Numbered from the stretch's first letter, positions 45,402-54,286 are shown. The stretch is DNA of 64,000 nucleotides from Flavobacterium sandaracinum (GCF_004349135.1 NZ_SMFN01000006.1:86623-150622); one strand, 5' to 3'. Numbers and translations are program-made. Notes: generated by a model from the letters alone, not told the origin.

Positions 45402-46318
45402 TGACAGTCAGAAAAAAAATTATAATAGTTTGTAGTGCGTTTTTATCCTTGTTTTTAATTTGGTATTTATTTGTAAAGAAGACTGATTATTGCATTTCGT
45501 TTAAAGTAAATGCAGCTACTGGAACCGTTTTTCAAGGAATTCAGGAATGGTCTGTTCTTCAATTAGAAAAAGAAAAAGAAAAGTATACGATTGTAGAAAA
45601 ACGAAACTTTGATTTTATCAAACAAGAAATGAAAAAAGGAGCGGTCCAAATGGAATATACGTGGGATATCACCGCTATAAACGATTCGGTGACTAAAGTA
45701 AATGTCGGGATAAAAGATAGGAATCATAGTTGGTACAATAAACTAACAGCACCTTTTTTTAATACAGATTTCAAGCAAGAACAAATCAAAAAAGTAATTG
45801 ATTTTAAGAAAGGTTTGAGCGAACATTTGAAAAATTTTAAAGTAAGAATTGATGGAGAAGGAACTTCCGAAGAAACATTTGTAGCCTACATTAATTTAAA
45901 AAGTATTTTGCAAGAAAAAGGACAAACAATGATTCGAAACGATGCAATGATTACCGGTTTTTTGTTTGAAAATAAAATAAAAATTATAGGAAGGCCTTAT
46001 GTTGAAATTACAAATTGGGATTTAGATCAAGAAACAATCGATTTTAATTATTGTTTTCCAATTGATAAAAACACAAAAATCATTGAGAATGAAGTAGTAA
46101 AGTTCAAAACTTTAGCAGCAGTCAAGGGATTGAAAGCAACTTATTTTGGGAATTTCAGAACCTCAGACAGAGCTTGGTTTGCGCTACTGGATTATGCAAA
46201 AAAGCACAATATTGCATTGGAAAATAAAGTGTTGGAAAATTTCTTGTCAAATCCTTTTAATGGAGGAAATGAATTGGAATGGGAGACCCGAATAATTGTC
46301 CCTTTTGCATCAAAATAG
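45401..46318 (+). CDS. Membrane-anchored SRPBCC/GyrI-like effector-binding protein
   Basis: A 305-residue protein with one N-terminal transmembrane segment (about 6-24; IIIVCSAFLSLFLIWYLFV). It continues with a START/SRPBCC-like region (about 30-145), then a C-terminal GyrI-like small-molecule-binding domain (about 150-303; VEITNWDLDQETIDFNYCFP and KATYFGNFRTSDRAWFALLD). There is no helix-turn-helix, so it is not a classical regulator. The domain assignment rests on recognition of the pattern and is moderate. It shares one base with the haloperoxidase-like stop, so the two are coupled. A role in binding or sensing a small molecule outside the inner membrane is only a guess. Confidence 0.7.
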   Translation: MTVRKKIIIVCSAFLSLFLIWYLFVKKTDYCISFKVNAATGTVFQGIQEWSVLQLEKEKEKYTIVEKRNFDFIKQEMKKGAVQMEYTWDITAINDSVTKVNVGIKDRNHSWYNKLTAPFFNTDFKQEQIKKVIDFKKGLSEHLKNFKVRIDGEGTSEETFVAYINLKSILQEKGQTMIRNDAMITGFLFENKIKIIGRPYVEITNWDLDQETIDFNYCFPIDKNTKIIENEVVKFKTLAAVKGLKATYFGNFRTSDRAWFALLDYAKKHNIALENKVLENFLSNPFNGGNELEWETRIIVPFASK

Positions 46319-46346
46319 AAAGGTTTTTTAAATTGATTTAAATTAT

Positions 46347-46381
46347 CGAAAACGTTTTCGGGTCTTCCGAAAACGTTTTTG
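46347..46381 (+). promoter_or_regulatory. Twin LacI-type operators upstream of the SLC45-like MFS
   Basis: CGAAAACGTTTTCG (46347-46360, perfect) and CGAAAACGTTTTTG (46368-46381) are spaced 21 bp centre to centre. They lie 70-105 bases before the MFS ATG at 46452, and mark the start of the third operator-controlled unit. Confidence 0.8.
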
Positions 46382-46451
46382 TTTTTATTCTGTTTTTAAT
46401 TGGCAATTTTAAAATTAAATTTAGAAAAAATTAACAAATTAACCATCTAGA

Positions 46452-47756
46452 ATGAATTTAAAGGTAAAATTAAGCTTCTGGCAGATAATCAATATGAATG
46501 TTGGTTTTTTTGGGATACAATATAGTTTTGGTTTGCAACAAAGTGCTGTAAATCCCATTTATGATTTTTTGCACGCCAGTCCGGACCAAATCCCGATACT
46601 GAATCTTGCGGGACCATTAACGGGATTACTGATTCAGCCCATCATAGGCGCAATGAGTGATAAAACATGGCATCCAAGATGGGGAAGGCGCAAACCATAC
46701 TTTTTTATTGGAGCCATAATTTGTAGTATCGCTTTATTTTTATTTCCATTCAGCAGTTCCTTATGGATGGCAGCTGGTTTGCTTTGGATTCTAGATGTGG
46801 GTAACAATACTGCGATGGAGCCTTATCGTGCTTTTATTGCAGATACACTAGATGAAGAACAACAACCAATGGGCTTTCAAGCACAAAGTTTCTTTACTGG
46901 TTTTGGGCAGTTTTTAGCGTATATCTCTCTTTTTCTATTTCCAATTGTCTTTGTTGGATACACAGGTTCTTTGCCCACTTGGATATACGCTTCCTTTTTT
47001 CTAGGTGCTGTACTCTCTGTTACTTCTATTTGGTGGAGCATGAGTAAAACTAAGGAAATTCCACCTACTGAGGAAGAATTGGCTGTTTTGAAAGCGGAGC
47101 CTTTAAATGTTTTTTCTCCTTTTATTGATATTTACAAAGCAGTTTTGGAAATGCCAAAAGTAATGTGGCAACTTTTCTTGGTGTACTTGTTTCAATGGTA
47201 TGCGATGATGTGTTATTGGCAAAATAATTCAAAAAGTATTGCATTATCCGTTTGGGATGTAACCCCAAAGAACCCTGCAGGCTATGAAAAAGCGGTAGAA
47301 TGGAACGGATTAATCGGTGCATTTGGTTTTATAGTTACCTTTTCAATTGCTTTTTATTTGGCAAAATTAGCCAAAAAGCATGGTGCTAAAATGATTCATT
47401 TTGTGTGTCTGTTATTTGGGGCCGTTTCTTTTTTATGGTTTCCATTGGTGCAAAACCAGTATGTGTTTTTTGCAGTGGTTATTGGTTATGGAATTGCATG
47501 GGCAAGTATGATGGGAATTCCGTATTTGATGGTTGTTGCTGTTATTTCAAAAGAAAGATATGGTGTGTATATGGGTATTATTAATATGATGATTGTGATT
47601 CCTATGATTATTCAAAACCTATCATTTGGTTATATACTAAGGAATTTTCTAGACAATGATCCACGTCAAGCAATAAGTTTTGCGGGTGTATTATTAGCGA
47701 TTGCAGCACTATGCACACTATTGATAAAAATAAAAAAGATAAAAGTAAGTGAATAA
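46452..47756 (+). CDS. MFS disaccharide transporter, SLC45/sucrose-porter-like
   Basis: A 434-residue inner-membrane permease with about twelve helices. The loop after helix 2 reads DKTWHPRWGRRKPYFFIGA; the RWGRRKP motif and the N-terminal half resemble plant and animal sucrose/SLC45 transporters and the Bacteroidetes permeases beside maltose or sucrose loci. Import of an intact disaccharide is consistent with the cytoplasmic kinase and phosphorylase just downstream. It is the first gene after the third twin operator. Its end overlaps a possible GTG start of the next gene. Confidence 0.87.
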   Translation: MNLKVKLSFWQIINMNVGFFGIQYSFGLQQSAVNPIYDFLHASPDQIPILNLAGPLTGLLIQPIIGAMSDKTWHPRWGRRKPYFFIGAIICSIALFLFPFSSSLWMAAGLLWILDVGNNTAMEPYRAFIADTLDEEQQPMGFQAQSFFTGFGQFLAYISLFLFPIVFVGYTGSLPTWIYASFFLGAVLSVTSIWWSMSKTKEIPPTEEELAVLKAEPLNVFSPFIDIYKAVLEMPKVMWQLFLVYLFQWYAMMCYWQNNSKSIALSVWDVTPKNPAGYEKAVEWNGLIGAFGFIVTFSIAFYLAKLAKKHGAKMIHFVCLLFGAVSFLWFPLVQNQYVFFAVVIGYGIAWASMMGIPYLMVVAVISKERYGVYMGIINMMIVIPMIIQNLSFGYILRNFLDNDPRQAISFAGVLLAIAALCTLLIKIKKIKVSE

Positions 47757-47772
47757 TTCAATAAACAACAAG

Positions 47773-48699
47773 ATGGATAAAATAGACATTCTTTGTGTAG
47801 GTGAAGTTCTTGTTGATTTCATCGGGCATCAAGAAGGAGTATTGATAAATGAAACAAGAGATTATCATAGGTATTTAGGCGGTTCCCCTACTAACGTTGC
47901 TATGAATTCCACCCGATTGGGTTTAAATACTATCATGGTTGCAACGGTTGGGAAGGATGGTTTTGGGACATATATTGCGGAGCGACTTGGTGATGTTGGA
48001 GTGAATACGGATCATTTGAACATTTTAGAAGACAAATCTACAAGCGTGATTTTTGTTTCGAGGTCAGATGGTACTCCAGATTTTATACCGTATCGCTCTG
48101 CAGATTGTTGTATTTATGAAGAGCAAATTTCAAGCGAAACACTAGCAAATACAACCATATTTCATACTACCTGTTTTGCATTGAGTAAAAATCCTGCACA
48201 AAAAACGATCTTAAAAAAGGCGCAAGAAGCATATAACCTAGGTTGTAAGCTGAGTATCGATGTGAACTACGCAAGAAAACTATGGAAAAGTCAAAAGAAA
48301 GCATTTAAAGTAATTAAAACCTATTGCCAATTCAATCCATTGATAAAAATTAGTGAGGACGATATGCTACGCCTTTTTGAGAAAGAGCTACCTCATGATG
48401 AAATTTTTCAGTTTTTTCATGATCAAGGTGTGGACATTGTTTGTTTGACTTTAGGTAGCAAAGGGGTGAAATTATCTCAAAAAGGAGAAAAAGTAATTGA
48501 AATGCCAGCGATAAAGATTGATAAGGTTATGGATACTACAGGCGCTGGTGATGCATTTTGGTCTGGATTTTTATTTGCTTACATCAAGGAAAAATCAATC
48601 CAAGAATGTTTAGATATTGCTTTAAAATTAGCCGCTTTAAAATTGCAAAATGTGGGTCGATTACCGGATAATATCAATATCCTTTCAAAACTATTATAA
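47773..48699 (+). CDS. PfkB family carbohydrate kinase, second copy
   Basis: From the ATG at 47773 the protein has 308 residues; a GTG at 47749 would add eight and overlap the MFS gene. Ribokinase-fold motifs are GGSPTNVAMNSTRLGL near residue 38 and DTTGAGDAFWSGFLFA with the catalytic Asp near the C-terminus. The segment DFIPYRSADCCIYE is shared with IolC-like and fructokinase-like members. Located between a disaccharide permease and a sucrose-phosphorylase-like enzyme, it probably phosphorylates the released fructose or another ketose. It is only a distant paralogue of the kinase at 25915-26799. Confidence 0.85.
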   Translation: MDKIDILCVGEVLVDFIGHQEGVLINETRDYHRYLGGSPTNVAMNSTRLGLNTIMVATVGKDGFGTYIAERLGDVGVNTDHLNILEDKSTSVIFVSRSDGTPDFIPYRSADCCIYEEQISSETLANTTIFHTTCFALSKNPAQKTILKKAQEAYNLGCKLSIDVNYARKLWKSQKKAFKVIKTYCQFNPLIKISEDDMLRLFEKELPHDEIFQFFHDQGVDIVCLTLGSKGVKLSQKGEKVIEMPAIKIDKVMDTTGAGDAFWSGFLFAYIKEKSIQECLDIALKLAALKLQNVGRLPDNINILSKLL

Positions 48700-48705
48700 A
48701 ATATC

Positions 48706-50442
48706 ATGCAACAAAAAAGTACAAAAATTAGCAACGGCGTAATGCTTAATGTGTATCCAGATAGTATTGGTGAAAAATTCAGTGATACGATTGAAATGCT
48801 CAAAATGACCGAATTCAAAGATGTTTTTTCTTTGTTATATGTCTTGCCTACCTTTTTCAATAGTGATTTAGATAGAGGTTTTTCTATTATTGATTATGAT
48901 ATTAATACAGATTTAGTAGATACTAAGGACTTGAAAGATTTAGACGATCTTCAAATTAAATTGAAATTTGACATTGTTTTAAACCATCTTTCTGTTGCAT
49001 CTCCTCAGTTCAAAGACCTATTGCAACATGGAAATAAATCTAAGTATAAAGATTTTTTCATCAATTGGAATGAATTCTGGCAAGGAAACGGTGTCGAAAA
49101 TGAAGATGGAATTATCATTCCAAAACCACAGTTTCTCAACAAGTTATTCATGAGAAAGTCGGGGTTGCCTATCCTCAAAGTACGTTTTCCAGATGGTTCA
49201 GAACAACCCTATTGGAATACTTTTTATCAACAAATCACCTACAATTCAATCACAATTGATGAGTTGGAAAACATAAAAGGATTAACGGAAGCGCAATGTT
49301 TATATATTGTTCCTGTCATTAATCAGGCCATAGCAAATAATCAAGATTTTTCAATGATTGATTTTAAAGATTGTACGCCATTAAAAGCCGATATTTTACA
49401 AATTGTAGAACAAAAGCGTTCCTATTTAGGGCAAATGGATGTCAATGGGAAATCACCTTTGGTTTGGGATTTCTATGAGGAGACTCTGAAAAAGGTTAAG
49501 GGTTACGGATGTACTATTCTCCGTTTAGATGCTTTCGCCTATTTGCACAAACAAGTTGGGGAGTCCAATTTTTTTAACAAACCGGGAACTTGGGAATATC
49601 TAGAACGGATTAATCAAATCGCACAAAAAAATAATTTGATGCTTCTGCCAGAAATTCATGCAGAGTATGGTTTGCATTTACATGATGAGGTTGCTACTGA
49701 AGGGTACTATATTTACGACTTTTTCTTACCAGGTTTAACGATACATACTATCGAAAACAAAACTAGTAGTGCTTTGTTAAGCTGGGCCAAAGAAATTATT
49801 ACTAAAGGATATAAAACAGTAAACATGTTAGGTTGCCATGATGGAATTCCTGTTTTAGACTTGAAAGGCAAAGAGGTAAATGGGTTTTATAATAAAGGAT
49901 TGTTAGAGGATGCCGAGATTGAAGGGATAATGACTACAATAATGGAACGGGGTGGGCGTGTAAAAAACTTATACGATCCTTCAGGAAAGAAAATTTCTTA
50001 TTATCAAATCAATGCTACTTTTTTTAGTGCTTTGGGAGAAGACGAGCAAAAGTTGCTTTTAGCAAGAGTCATCCAAATGTTTGTTCCAGGAATACCGCAA
50101 GTATGGTACTTGGATATTTTTGCGGGAAAAAACAATTACGAAGCGGCAGATAATGGCGGTAGTGCAGGACATAAAGAAATCAATCGTACTGCATTGTCAA
50201 TGCAGGATATTGAGCAAGGTTTGAAAACTGACGTTGTTCAGAAACAGTTGCAAATTATTCGTTTACGTAATACATCTGCTGCTTTTTCAGGTCAAGTGGG
50301 AATTAATGATTCTGATGCTACTGTTATAGATATCAAATGGGTGAACGGTGACGCGCTTGCGCATTTAAAAGTGAACCTTTTAACAAATAGTTTTACGATT
50401 AACCACATAGAAAACGGAATCACAAACAATATGAGTTTTTAA
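48706..50442 (+). CDS. GH13_18 glycoside phosphorylase, sucrose-phosphorylase-like
   Basis: A 578-residue cytoplasmic enzyme without a signal peptide, of the GH13 subfamily that holds sucrose phosphorylase and related glucosyl phosphorylases. Catalytic residues are visible: Asp275 in ILRLDAF (nucleophile), Glu316 in LLPEIH (acid/base) and Asp379 in GCHDGIPVLD (transition-state stabiliser). The truncated barrel lacking the usual N-terminal GH13 motif VVNDHV in standard form fits the subfamily. It would release glucose 1-phosphate from sucrose, a sucrose phosphate or a glucosyl-glycerol type acceptor. Six bases after the kinase gene, it fits a route of disaccharide import, phosphorolysis and kinase action. 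The exact acceptor is uncertain. Confidence 0.88.
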   Translation: MQQKSTKISNGVMLNVYPDSIGEKFSDTIEMLKMTEFKDVFSLLYVLPTFFNSDLDRGFSIIDYDINTDLVDTKDLKDLDDLQIKLKFDIVLNHLSVASPQFKDLLQHGNKSKYKDFFINWNEFWQGNGVENEDGIIIPKPQFLNKLFMRKSGLPILKVRFPDGSEQPYWNTFYQQITYNSITIDELENIKGLTEAQCLYIVPVINQAIANNQDFSMIDFKDCTPLKADILQIVEQKRSYLGQMDVNGKSPLVWDFYEETLKKVKGYGCTILRLDAFAYLHKQVGESNFFNKPGTWEYLERINQIAQKNNLMLLPEIHAEYGLHLHDEVATEGYYIYDFFLPGLTIHTIENKTSSALLSWAKEIITKGYKTVNMLGCHDGIPVLDLKGKEVNGFYNKGLLEDAEIEGIMTTIMERGGRVKNLYDPSGKKISYYQINATFFSALGEDEQKLLLARVIQMFVPGIPQVWYLDIFAGKNNYEAADNGGSAGHKEINRTALSMQDIEQGLKTDVVQKQLQIIRLRNTSAAFSGQVGINDSDATVIDIKWVNGDALAHLKVNLLTNSFTINHIENGITNNMSF

Positions 50443-50536
50443 ATTTTGTATTGGAATCTAAAAAAGTAGACTTGTTAAAACATTAAAATGAATCTAGATT
50501 GTAGAACTCAAAACATATTTAAGAATATTTAATTAC

Positions 50537-50568
50537 TGAACTATAATTTAGTACTAAATAATAGTTCA
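50537..50568 (+). promoter_or_regulatory. 32-bp near-perfect palindrome upstream of the MFS-trehalase pair
   Basis: TGAACTATAATTTAGT (50537-50552) and ACTAAATAATAGTTCA (50553-50568) are complementary at 15 of 16 positions. The palindrome ends 19 bases before the ATG at 50588. It is unlike the CGAAAACG operators, so it may be the binding site of a different dimeric regulator. It lacks a T tract and a loop, so it is a poor terminator. Confidence 0.6.
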
Positions 50569-50587
50569 CCTCAACATAAGGTAAAAG

Positions 50588-51802
50588 ATGAAAAAAAGTA
50601 CGGTTAAAATTGCCATGTATCTCAATTACTTTGTATTTGCAATTCTACTGAACAGCGTGGGAATTGTGATATTAAAGGCGCAAAAAAATTATGGCGTTGA
50701 TGAATTGCAGGCAAGCGTTCTAGAAGCTTACAAGGATTTACCTATCGCTATAGTGTCCTTTTTAATTGCTTCGTTTTTGCCAAGGCTTGGGTATAAAAAA
50801 GCCATGCTTATTGGTCTGGCCTTGGTTTCTGTGGCATGTATTAGTATGTATTTTGGAAATTCATTTGATATGGCCAAGGTGCTTTTTGCCACTGTAGGCG
50901 TCTCATTTGCCTTGATCAAAGTGTCTGTGTATTCGCTTATTGGAACAATTACGGAGAATCAACAAGAACATAATAGTTTGATGAGTAGTATTGAAGGCGT
51001 ATTTATGATTGGGATTGCGCTCGCTTATTTCCTATTTCCCGCTTTTAATTCTGATGCGAATCCTGATGCTTGGTTGAATGTTTATTGGTTGTTAGCTGGG
51101 ATTTCGTTATTGTCATTTGGTTTTTTATTTTTTACCAAATTCGAAAATCAAACCGAAATTCCGGGTGTTGATTTAGCCGATGACTTCAAAGAAATGTTCA
51201 AATTATTCGCAAAATTATTGACGATTGTTTTTGTAATCAGCGCATTCTTGTTTGTAATGATTGAGCAGGGAATCATGTCTTGGTTGCCTACTTTCAATAG
51301 TAAAGTGTTGCATTTACCAGAGAATATCAGTATTATGATGGCGAGTATTTTGGCTATTTCATTAGCTGTAGGACGACTTTTGGCAGGAGTAATTACAAAA
51401 AGGGTCAATTGGATTTGGGTACTTAGTTTTTGTATCGTGGCAGCTATGCTAATTGTAATTTTTGTACTTCCTAAAACAGTTGGTTTAGAGGTCAAAGAAA
51501 TCAATTCGCTTGGCGATATTCCAATAATAGGATTTGCATTTCCGTTAGTGGGACTTTTTATTGCGCCTATTTATCCGCTATTAAATTCGGTGGTTTTAAG
51601 TGCTTTGCCAAAAAAATTACACAGTTCGATGACGGGTTTAATTGTTGTTTTCTCGGCACTTGGGGGTACTTTAGGTTCTAGAGTTATTGGTTACTTATTT
51701 AAAAATGAAGGGCCGGAAAATGCTTTTTATTATACTTTAATTCCAATGTCCTTATTGCTTGTTTCTTTCTTTATTTTAAAAAAACTTACTGCTAAACAAT
51801 GA
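50588..51802 (+). CDS. MFS transporter, probable sugar permease linked to trehalase
   Basis: A 404-residue inner-membrane protein with about twelve helices and the MFS pattern (LGYKKAMLIGLALVSVAC after helix 2). It is related to FucP-like sugar permeases more than to the sugar-porter family. Its stop codon overlaps the trehalase start by four bases (ATGA), a strong sign of coupled function, so trehalose is the likely substrate, with glucose as an alternative. Substrate specificity is inferred from position only. Confidence 0.8.
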   Translation: MKKSTVKIAMYLNYFVFAILLNSVGIVILKAQKNYGVDELQASVLEAYKDLPIAIVSFLIASFLPRLGYKKAMLIGLALVSVACISMYFGNSFDMAKVLFATVGVSFALIKVSVYSLIGTITENQQEHNSLMSSIEGVFMIGIALAYFLFPAFNSDANPDAWLNVYWLLAGISLLSFGFLFFTKFENQTEIPGVDLADDFKEMFKLFAKLLTIVFVISAFLFVMIEQGIMSWLPTFNSKVLHLPENISIMMASILAISLAVGRLLAGVITKRVNWIWVLSFCIVAAMLIVIFVLPKTVGLEVKEINSLGDIPIIGFAFPLVGLFIAPIYPLLNSVVLSALPKKLHSSMTGLIVVFSALGGTLGSRVIGYLFKNEGPENAFYYTLIPMSLLLVSFFILKKLTAKQ

Positions 51803-53664
51803 AATTCTTACTTAACATAGACAAAGTATTCCAAGAATTATTATTTCAAGAGGATACGGATCAGGATAAAAAAATTACTAAAGACGATACTGGTCCTAAA
51901 AAATTTATTTTGATTGATGAAACTACACAGTGCGAAGAGGCTATTGTTGGGACCTATCATTTATCCAATTTATTACAGGAATTGGCACAACTTAAGGACA
52001 GGAATTCAGTATTTGGGGAAGTCGATTTAGATCGAATTCAAGAAAATCCAGTGCAGCGAATTTCAAGGAAAATCCGAGATGATTATTGGACGGAATTGAC
52101 TAGAACAATAGATAAAAAAGGGTTGACCCATATTTTAGAAGATGAAAAAATGGCTAGTGATGTGGCCACGCTTTACGTAGCTGCAACGGACAAACAAGGG
52201 GTTTCTTATTTTCAAGATTTAGAAAAAGAACTTCAAAATTTCAAAGTAGCTATTCTACCTGTAAATTATTCCATAGAATATGTGGCTACTTTAAACAATA
52301 AACCAGGGATTTTAGCTTTGGCTTTAGAACAAAAAATATATAGTTTGCAAGGAGTTCCATTTGTAGTCCCTGGCGGAAGATTCAATGAAATGTATGGCTG
52401 GGATAGTTATTTTATTGGTATTGGTCTTTTAATCGATAACCAACTCGAAAAAGCCATGGCTATCGCGGAGAACTTTAAATACCAAATCACACATTACGGC
52501 AAAATTCTGAATGCAAACCGAAGTTATTACTTGACAAGAACACAACCGCCATTGTATTCTTCTCTGATTGTTGAAATTGTAAAAGAAAATGTGCCTAACC
52601 AAGAATGGTTAAAGAGTCATTTGGATGCCATTATTTTAGAATACAATACGGTTTGGATGGTGTTAGGAAACCGATTAACAGAAACGGGTTTGAACCGATA
52701 TAAAGCGGAAGGCGTTGGAATGCCCTTTGAAGTGGAGCCTGGGCATTTTGACGATGTTTTAGCGCCTTATGCTGAAAAATATAACATGCCGATTCGCGCA
52801 TTTGAGAAAGAATATTTAGAAAGAAAATTGGTTGACGCTGATTTGGATCTGTATTTTGTTCATGACCGAAGCTTGCGTGAAAGTGGTCATGACACAACGG
52901 ATCGACTTATAAATAGGTGTGCGAACTTAAATTCCGTTGATGTAAATAGTTTTCTTTATAAATACGAAAAAGACATTGCTTATTTAATTGCAACCTATTT
53001 TGGGAACACCTTTCAAATTGGAGATATAAAGTGTACTTCTAACGAATGGGAACAAAAGGCTGCATTTAGAAAAGAAAAAATTAATGAATTGTGCTGGAAT
53101 GAAGCTGCAGGAATGTATTTTGATTATGATTTTGTAAACCAAGAACAATTTCCATTTGAGGCAGCTACAACCTTTTTTCCTTTGTGGGCAGGATTATGTG
53201 ATCAGAATCAAGCTAAAAAGTTAGTAGAAATAGCGTTGCCACAATTTGTAAAAACAGGAGGAATAACAGGAAGTACAAAGGCGAGTATTGCTAATGCTCC
53301 GGAAGAAGCACCACAACGACAATGGGATTATCCATTTGGCTGGGCGCCACACCAAATGTTGCTGTGGGAAGGATTAATTAAATACGATTATTTAGATAAA
53401 GCACAAGAAATGGTGTACCGATGGTTGTGGTTAATTACTAGAAATGCGGTTGATTTTAATGGAACGATTCCAGAAAAATTTGATTTGGAAATCAGTTCCC
53501 ATAAAGTGTTTGCTGAATATGGTAATGTAGGGACTGAATTTGATTACATCGCAAAGGAAGGTTTTGGTTGGATGAATGCGTCCTATCAATATGGATTGCA
53601 GATTTTGAATGCTACACTAAAAGAGAAACTGGGAGAATTGATTTCTCCCGATGATCTATTTTAG
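51799..53664 (+). CDS. Cytoplasmic trehalase (GH37), neutral-trehalase type with calcium-binding motif
   Basis: A 621-residue enzyme hydrolysing trehalose to two glucoses. Both GH37 signatures are present: PGGRFNEMYGWDSY (191-204) and QWDYPFGWAPHQ. The acid residue lies in RESGHDTTDR and the base region in EYGNVGTEFDYIAKEGFGW. There is no signal peptide, so it is cytoplasmic. The N-terminus carries EDTDQDKKITKDDTGPK (18-34), which matches the calcium-binding loop of fungal neutral trehalases, and the ESGHDTT form of the acid motif is also the fungal neutral type. This sets it apart from enterobacterial TreA/TreF. It is coupled to the upstream MFS by a four-base overlap. Confidence 0.93.
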   Translation: MKFLLNIDKVFQELLFQEDTDQDKKITKDDTGPKKFILIDETTQCEEAIVGTYHLSNLLQELAQLKDRNSVFGEVDLDRIQENPVQRISRKIRDDYWTELTRTIDKKGLTHILEDEKMASDVATLYVAATDKQGVSYFQDLEKELQNFKVAILPVNYSIEYVATLNNKPGILALALEQKIYSLQGVPFVVPGGRFNEMYGWDSYFIGIGLLIDNQLEKAMAIAENFKYQITHYGKILNANRSYYLTRTQPPLYSSLIVEIVKENVPNQEWLKSHLDAIILEYNTVWMVLGNRLTETGLNRYKAEGVGMPFEVEPGHFDDVLAPYAEKYNMPIRAFEKEYLERKLVDADLDLYFVHDRSLRESGHDTTDRLINRCANLNSVDVNSFLYKYEKDIAYLIATYFGNTFQIGDIKCTSNEWEQKAAFRKEKINELCWNEAAGMYFDYDFVNQEQFPFEAATTFFPLWAGLCDQNQAKKLVEIALPQFVKTGGITGSTKASIANAPEEAPQRQWDYPFGWAPHQMLLWEGLIKYDYLDKAQEMVYRWLWLITRNAVDFNGTIPEKFDLEISSHKVFAEYGNVGTEFDYIAKEGFGWMNASYQYGLQILNATLKEKLGELISPDDLF

Positions 53665-53735
53665 CGCTGAAAAATATTTTTTGTTATTTGAATGCAATTT
53701 TTTTTTAACTTTATAATTCACTAAATGAATCAATT

Positions 53736-54161
53736 ATGACTGTTAATCAAATTTTAAGCACTAAAGGAAAGGAAGTTTTTTCGATACTTTCCACTAACAC
53801 TGTATACGAAGCTTTGACAGTGATGAGCGAAAAAAACATTGGAGCAATTCTTATTATAGAAGATACGGTTCTCAAAGGGGTTTTATCTGAAAGAGATTAC
53901 GCTCGAAAAATTGTTTTGAAAGCAAAATCTTCCAAGAAAGCTTTTGTTCATGAAATCATGGAAACAAATGTGGTGACCGTGAGCCCATCGGATAATTTAG
54001 AGTATTGCATGGAATTAATGAGTACAAAAAGAGTTCGTCATTTACCTGTTTTGGAAAATGAAATTGTAATAGGGATTATTTCTATTAGTGATGTAGTAAA
54101 AGCTATTATCGAGATGCAAAAAGATACGATTCAACATTTAAACTCTTATATTACGCAATAA
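53736..54161 (+). CDS. Tandem CBS-domain protein
   Basis: A 141-residue soluble protein consisting of two CBS motifs (about 8-65 and 72-130), for example VYEALTVMSEKNIGAILIIE and LEYCMELMSTKRVRHLPVLE. Such stand-alone pairs bind adenine nucleotides and often act as energy sensors. No partner domain is present. It stands alone between the trehalase and maeB with its own terminator. Confidence 0.9.
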   Translation: MTVNQILSTKGKEVFSILSTNTVYEALTVMSEKNIGAILIIEDTVLKGVLSERDYARKIVLKAKSSKKAFVHEIMETNVVTVSPSDNLEYCMELMSTKRVRHLPVLENEIVIGIISISDVVKAIIEMQKDTIQHLNSYITQ

Positions 54162-54189
54162 ATAAAGAATGGAAAGTTATAATTATAGG

Positions 54190-54218
54190 AAGCTGCTATT
54201 TTATGCAGCTTTTTTTTT
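54190..54218 (+). terminator. Terminator after the CBS gene
   Basis: AAGCTGC (54190-54196) pairs with GCAGCTT (54205-54211) across TATTTTAT, and a run of Ts continues to 54218. Confidence 0.88.
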
Positions 54219-54286
54219 GGAATCAAAATAGGCTTGTTTATATAAAAGAATGGGGTAAAAGTCCTCTTTTTTTAAATCTAGACCCC

